This document shows, piece after piece, positions 18,935 through 23,264 of a stretch of 23,264 nt of DNA. A model generated the notes under the pieces. The model saw only the letters and a program-made list of their open reading frames with translations. It had not been told where the DNA came from and made no database searches. This stretch comes from Dipylidium caninum (Eukaryota; Platyhelminthes; Cestoda; Cyclophyllidea; Dipylidiidae). The stretch's first letter is position 1. Each line of letters starts with the position of its first letter. Made by a program: the position numbers and the translations under genes. The stretch is from the NCBI GenBank assembly GCA_017562135.1, contig QEYB01000820.1:1-23264 (forward strand). Reading direction: 5' to 3'.

Positions 18935-19714
18935 CTAAAAAGGAAATAAAGTGGGCAAAATAACGATGGATTATCCAATTTTAAGATGAAGATTTATCAA
19001 CATACCAGTGCTTAAAATTACGATAAGGGGGAAAACCTTCCTTCGCAAAAAGAGGACAATGTGGGCTAAGCGCAAAGTAAATCATCGACTTTATACAGTT
19101 CAAAATTCTGCAAAGATGGTAAAAAAATTTAAAATCCCAGAAAATTTTTGCATTCCAATTTTTGTAATCATAAAAAGTTGTGACAGTATGAGAACATCAA
19201 AAAAAAAATCCAAAACAAACAAACTAATGAACAGCTTCAAGCTCGGCGAATTCAACACAGTTTTGCTAAGCAATGGAAGGCAAAAAGAAGTTCTGCCAAA
19301 AATTTTGTCGAGAGCCAGCTTGAGTGTATTGTTGAATACAACAGAAAAACATTGGTGTAATCGGCATCAGTGCAAGCATTATTGCACCCGTCCGCTTGGT
19401 GGCAAGACGATAATCACGAAATCATTCTCACGGGGGTAATTTTTTCACTTCCCATAAAAACCAACTTAATAGCGCAATGTTTATGGATCCTGAGAGAGTG
19501 AAATACTTGTGTTCCAAAAGTGAAGCAAGGCCCTGAGCGTCCCTGGTCGGAGGAAAATAACCGACTTAATACTAGTGCAGCTGCAGACTGATATAGGTAA
19601 GGGAAGTGTGAACAAAACTTTTCGTAATCCTTTCTTATTTTTCACTGTTCATCAAAATTAATCATGAATCATCTTCCTCGTGTAATATCGGCTCGTCCTG
19701 GCGTCAGAAGTCAC
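18935..19714. other. Intron-like, no exon recognised
   Basis: A/T-rich. A 143-codon frame on + (19008-19439) is lysine-rich with low-complexity A runs, and no domain is seen. It is most likely intron sequence of the - strand gene. Confidence 0.45.
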
Positions 19715-19871
19715 CTGGGGTTTCAGGCCGTTTTTCCTCCAGGCTTCCAAACTGGATATGAGCATCACCCTTGAGGCCATTTGGTAGAGTAATGAAGCTA
19801 TATAGTGGGGTGAAATTAGTAAAAAAGTCGAGTAGTACGATAATCCTTGTAAATCATTCATCCGGACTTGA
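19715..19871 (-). CDS. NRDC-like: Candidate nardilysin-like exon (YYS/HY/LEAW segment)
   Basis: Open block with acceptor tccatag and donor gtgact. It reads QVRMNDLQGLSYYS, then SPHYIASLLYQ, then SLEAWRKN. It resembles the family segment HARLREFWMRYYSSHYMTLVVQSKETLDTLEKW, with YYS, HY and LE-W kept in order. It overlaps in homology with the blocks at 18804-18934 and 18643-18728. Not all three can be constitutive exons unless an exon was duplicated, or one match is chance. The open frame extends upstream to about 19984. Confidence 0.4.
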
Positions 19872-20736
19872 CTATGGACGCCTGTACGGTTTTGAGAGTC
19901 GACGTCCCATCCGACCTTGGAGGACACGACTGCTATTTTTTTGGTAAGAAGATCCTTTTCGGTCAAATTAAACAGCCCGCGCAATTTTTAAACTTAAAAA
20001 ACAGATTTCGTTCACACGAAAAATTAATATCAATAATTTACACTACCTTCTTCTAAAAATGAAACCTTTTAAAATTGTAAATAATGGTGGAGCATAATTA
20101 AGAGGATAATTCCTCGCAATTAGTACTCATGGGCATGACCATTATTTCGTAGAATCTTGTCGAAACTAATAAGCAGAAGGATGCCTAAGCCTATGAAGTA
20201 ATTACAGTCCCGTGCCTCCGTATTTGCGGTCCTTTTTCATTCAAATCAAAAACTCCCTATTAACCTATATCATATGATAAAAACCCGTTTGTAGACAATA
20301 GCCGACAGATTCAGATGTCGAAGCCCAGCAGTTACTAGCTCTTTATTATAATTATTCATCTAGATTGAAAAATGTTGGCGAAGAAAAACAATCGCAATCA
20401 CAATTCTATTGTTACCAGTAATAGTTCGCTTAATATTGCAAAGACGTCGTGCTCAGCTAAATCAGTTTACTTGTCGAATGCGGTGCGAAGAATTCCCCAA
20501 TTTTTCGCTTGACGAATATTATGAATAAAGTAAGATGAATACGGCTATGACCTCAAAGAATGGTGTTAGTTTTCTTTTATGATTAAAATGGAGTACTGTC
20601 CTTTTAAAACGGTCTTCCAAACATGACATGCCGCCTTTGAATGGTACATCCTCATCATGCTAATTCGAGGTGAAATGTATTCTAAAGTCCAGTGACATGG
20701 ATATGCAGAACGGCAGTCCTTAAGGAGGTACTATAC
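19872..20736. other. Intron-like, no exon recognised
   Basis: A/T-rich sequence between two exon candidates. A chance A-E-H at about 20450 on - is noted among the rejected items. Confidence 0.45.
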
Positions 20737-20835
20737 CGGCAAGCTTTTCAAACAATGTTGCAACGTTTCTCCGGTGGATCTGCTTCCCACAGATTTTATC
20801 TACAAAAATTTCTTTCTTGAAAATGTCGGCCAATT
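20737..20835 (-). CDS. NRDC-like: Nardilysin-like exon, region of the third zinc ligand
   Basis: Open block with acceptor ccgttcgcag and donor gtatag. It reads ELADIFKKEIFVDKICGKQ, then RRNVATLFEKLA. It aligns with the family stretch that holds the AVDSE motif and then runs ANRKEMLFGSLA. The VD is kept but the zinc-binding Glu position of DSE is not obvious (VDKI). The donor phase (1) joins in frame to the candidate exon at 18804-18934. The match is patterned but short. Confidence 0.45.
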
Positions 20836-21520
20836 CTGCGAACGGAAGGGGAAAAGCAGCGTCAAAAGTACAAGGCCGACCTTGTTAATGGTTTGAAAAC
20901 GATCGGGATGATTTAGTTTGTTGGCAAAGAATAAAAAGTGGAGTAATTCGATCGGAACGTCAAAGATTAAGGTGCTGACACTGGTGTGTATTTTGGTGTG
21001 AACCTAAAATATGGGATGCAGTTGCGGCCGTATCTGTATTATAAAAAGTTTTGGGCATTATGGGAAGTTCTCGAAAGAAATAACAAACATAATGCATGAG
21101 TGATTCCACTATTCAAGTTCTTACTTAGTATTATGTGTATTTTGAACAAGCCACTAAAATAATTCTAGCAAAACTGATAATGTTAAATGTTAAGGTAATG
21201 TAGAAGTTGCCCAGAAGCATGCGGATTTGTTAAGGATATTTTTGTAATTAGGAAGAAAAACATAGCTATTCAATCGTAGTTTCTGACGTCCAGGCCGACC
21301 ATGAATAACCTTGGTAACATCATGAATTCTCTACCTTAAAGGAAATACCCGAAAATATGCCAAGATGTTATGGACGAAAAAGAGGGAATATTATGCTTTC
21401 TGCATTGATTATGCGGCCTATTAAGATTTGTCTTGCACAATTTTTGGGCCATATGTTTTTGGAGGTAGATGCCTTTTAGACGAATGTCATTACCTTAAGA
21501 GGTGAAAAACGCACACTTAC
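20836..21520. other. Intron-like, no exon recognised
   Basis: A/T-rich, without a splice-bounded open block that fits the missing family segments. Confidence 0.45.
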
Positions 21521-21697
21521 AATTTGATGGAAGACGATGGGAGTGTATGCGTCTAAAAACACAACGATACAAATCAAATCCTCCCAATCTAGAATAAAGT
21601 GACTTGTGTTTGAATGAAGAAAACTGGTCAACGCATAACGTTTTATCGATCCCGGCATATTGGTAAGTATATAATTTGTGAATCTCTTATCGTCGGC
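21521..21697 (-). CDS. NRDC-like: Nardilysin-like exon, N-domain helix after the active site
   Basis: A 59-codon open block with acceptor ttttttag and donor gtaagt, phase 0 at the start. It reads ADDKRFTNYIL, then HSNTSHFILDWEDL, then FLDAYTPIVFHQI. This lines up with the family segment DENGFDAFL...ERTVFQFDVQRKYFKEALDRWAQFFIHPLM that follows the H-x-x-E-H helix. Key shared positions are the F...F-D and the F-L-D (A-L-D in the family). Identity is low, so this is a structural-pattern match. Splicing to the next exon is one base out of phase. This is the most 5' block I can support. Confidence 0.5.
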
Positions 21698-21900
21698 CTA
21701 AAAAACGGCTGTCAACCCAAAAAAGATCAGCACGAAAAAACAATCGTCAAATATATAAGTAAAGACTTAACCTGATGCCGGTCCGAATTCGGTAATAGAA
21801 TTTGTGGAGCCAAAAATATGTTTTTGCTGTTGTTTCATTGTTCTAGTCGCTGCGGTCAAATACCGCTTGTTTTAAAGCATCAAGTGTCCCCCTGTGGCCT
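21698..21900. other. Unresolved stretch where the catalytic exon is expected
   Basis: On -, a block ending in donor gttaag near 21776 reads MKQQQKHIFGSTNSITEFG in one frame. In position it would correspond to HFLEHMVFMGS, but with the H-x-x-E replaced. The similarity is too slight to call an exon. Confidence 0.2.
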
Positions 21901-21908
21901 TCTTGTAA

Positions 21909-22094
21909 ATGGATCACAAATACGTGCCCCCATTTGGTCGTGACGAGATCGATTTTCCTATTCGTTATGGAAAATGCGATCATCCAACGTGCATTTCGTT
22001 GCGCTGTAAAGTTGAGACGTTTTTGGTAATTTCAGATGACCCAAACTTTTCCAGTTGGCGCCAGCGTGTAGAAGTCGCCCTTTCCCAGAAGTAA
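21909..22094 (+). CDS. Possible first exon of an unknown + strand gene
   Basis: A 61-codon frame from ATG reading MDHKYVPPFGRDEIDFPIRY, then GKCDHPTCIS and DDPNFSSWRQRVEVALSQK. A possible donor (gtaatg) lies just before its stop. The residue mix is protein-like and the strand matches the local T-rich bias. I do not recognise the family. It could equally be a chance frame. Confidence 0.25.
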   Translation: MDHKYVPPFGRDEIDFPIRYGKCDHPTCISLRCKVETFLVISDDPNFSSWRQRVEVALSQK

Positions 22095-23264
22095 TGTTTC
22101 ATGCTTATATAGATCTTTCAGATTATTATATGGAGAATTCAAAACCAATCTTTTGACACTGTTGACATGAGTACGCTTCTTGCTGAGGCGAATTGGATTT
22201 CCCAATTCGAAGAATGATACTGTTCTGAATTTTATAAGAAGTTAATTGCTGCGGGTTTTTGCTCGAACATGTGGTTTGTGCGGAAAAAAATATGGCGGGC
22301 GCTCAATAAGGCACACAAATGAGCAGGCCTCTCTTTTCTGTGACCCTCTGCCATGCGCCATGCTTCCGTATTGGTCATTTGATTTACCTATTTCCTCGTT
22401 TTTTTAGATGCTTCTTCTGAGTTCGTGCCTTTATTCACCTAAGAATCTTGTCCTACATCGCAGTGGGACAAAAGTCCAAAAAGCGTGGACATCCCGGTTT
22501 GCGGAGTTCTGTATCCGAAACTTTACGAGTTTCGAGAATCTCGTTGCGCACATTTAGAGAAGTCCATTTCTATGCGATTTTCTGTCATACTTTGGCGTGT
22601 TTTGAAGATTCCGGTAGATTAATTTACAATACGTTAATCTACTATTCATGACACCAAGAGAAAGTCTTTTTGCCAATACAAGGCTAAGCATTTCGTTTTT
22701 GCCCTGGAGTGTGAGATGAATCCGTAGAAATGACATGTTTTCCATCGAAAGACCACTAGGCATCCATAGAATGCGTGAGCATCCGTTGGGTTCCCGCGGG
22801 AAGATCCTACGTTTTGTTTGGGCGCCTCTCCAAATTCGTTATTCCATCGGAGGGTCCCTCATTGGACCTCATTATCGCGGGGCGGCGGTGAACACATGGG
22901 CCCAATGCAAGATGTCGGTATGGATTTAATTGTTTTTATTTAATGTGGTTCTATGGGGTTATTGGGAGCATTTTTCACATTTTAGTCGGCCTCCATCGTT
23001 TAATATCTCGCCATTGTCTAGTAAATTTGTGTTTCTTTTATAACCTGTATATTCTCTTTTTAATGGTTTAATTTTTTGCATGGTAATAAGTAGCCGAGGA
23101 AATCTGATTTTGCCAAGGCAATACTTTCGCCTGCTTTTTTGGCTGATAATAGTTTTTTTGTTATTTTTGTTGTTTTTAACCGAAAATTCGTCCCTACAGT
23201 CACCCTACTATTTTTTCATTATCTCGGTGTGTTCTGAGGCTGTGGACCGAATGCTCTCTTCGAT
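22095..23264. other. No recognised gene; T-rich on +
   Basis: A strong + strand acceptor (tttcctcgtttttttag, ending 22407) is followed by an open frame that starts LLLSSCLYSPKNLVLHRSG. Frames at 22448-22651 and 22735-22929 are also open. No domain is recognised and the pieces could not be joined with confidence. Confidence 0.35.

Larger units (their letters stand above)
10932..21697 (-). other. NRDC-like: Nardilysin-like M16 peptidase gene, multi-exon, with frame changes
   Basis: Extent of a split gene reconstructed from about 23 exon-like blocks on the - strand, listed separately. Family members are about 1000-residue clamshell proteases, with N- and C-terminal M16 halves, that cleave peptides at dibasic sites. 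Assignment to nardilysin rather than insulin-degrading enzyme rests on the C-terminal half. The block GLSVCVNSQANKFDSN matches nardilysin GFSVTVGTQATKYNSE, and FNKTDVNTCLTL matches LNKGDANSEVTV. Exon order follows the family from right to left, and most borders are GT/AG with compatible phase. Several exons change reading frame by one base. The N-terminal exons before 21,697 and the catalytic H-x-x-E-H were not found. Intron lengths run from tens of bases to about 1.8 kb. The family call is from memory of the human protein, not a search. Confidence 0.85.

Noticed and set aside
19008..19439. 143-codon + strand frame
   Set aside because: Lysine/asparagine-rich in an A-rich stretch, no domain or initiation signal. 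Probably a chance frame in an intron.
20430..20475. A-E-H on - (TDLAEHDVFAIL), resembling the M16 zinc motif
   Set aside because: The first His is missing and the position is downstream of exons that should follow it. There is no splice support.
22270..22310. FLLEHVV on +, resembling HFLEHM
   Set aside because: Wrong strand for the gene, lacks the first His, and the next residues do not fit.
1..23264. tRNA, rRNA, CRISPR, riboswitch or bacterial operon features
   Set aside because: No cloverleaf with B-box, no rRNA core sequence and no spaced direct repeats with unique spacers. The only regular repeats are satellites.

Overview
This window looks like metazoan nuclear DNA. It shows no bacterial operons and no long single-exon genes. 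What can be read is a gene split into many short exons with GT/AG borders, a decayed mariner transposon, two copies of a dispersed repeat and long satellite arrays. An invertebrate is likely. The style of the pentanucleotide arrays made me think of a tapeworm-like flatworm, but nothing here proves that.

Left third (1-9,100): repeat-rich. A dispersed element occurs twice in inverted orientation: copy A on + (about 2175-4880) and copy B on - (about 7430-8503). Both copies start with a short segment that can be read as the tail of a non-LTR reverse transcriptase (ending HVLLEC). A pentanucleotide array follows, in which the unit changes step by step (CTCAC, CTCAT, CTCAG, CTCTG) in the same order in both copies. 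Next comes about 0.5 kb of unique element sequence, a G-rich 10-bp minisatellite and a shared 3' end. The array is about 0.16 kb in B but about 1.7 kb in A. Between the copies lies a degenerate mariner-family transposase gene on the - strand (about 6310-7290). The other left-hand stretches hold only low-complexity, promoter-like or hairpin features.

Middle and right (10,930 to about 21,700, - strand): exons of an M16 metallopeptidase most like nardilysin (NRDC family), ordered from right (N-terminal) to left (C-terminal). The 3' half is very well supported: exon order, splice sites and mostly splice phases agree with the family (for example EPAFAYLRTKETLGY and KFRLYIKAFVYGNITAS). The 5' half is more tentative. 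Many exons carry single-base frame changes, often at homopolymers. They are therefore either consensus errors or marks of a young pseudogene. The catalytic H-x-x-E-H exon could not be found in recognisable form.

Right end (21,700-23,264): no recognised gene. Strand composition flips from A/G-rich to T-rich on + near 21.8 kb, which would fit a divergent transcription start.
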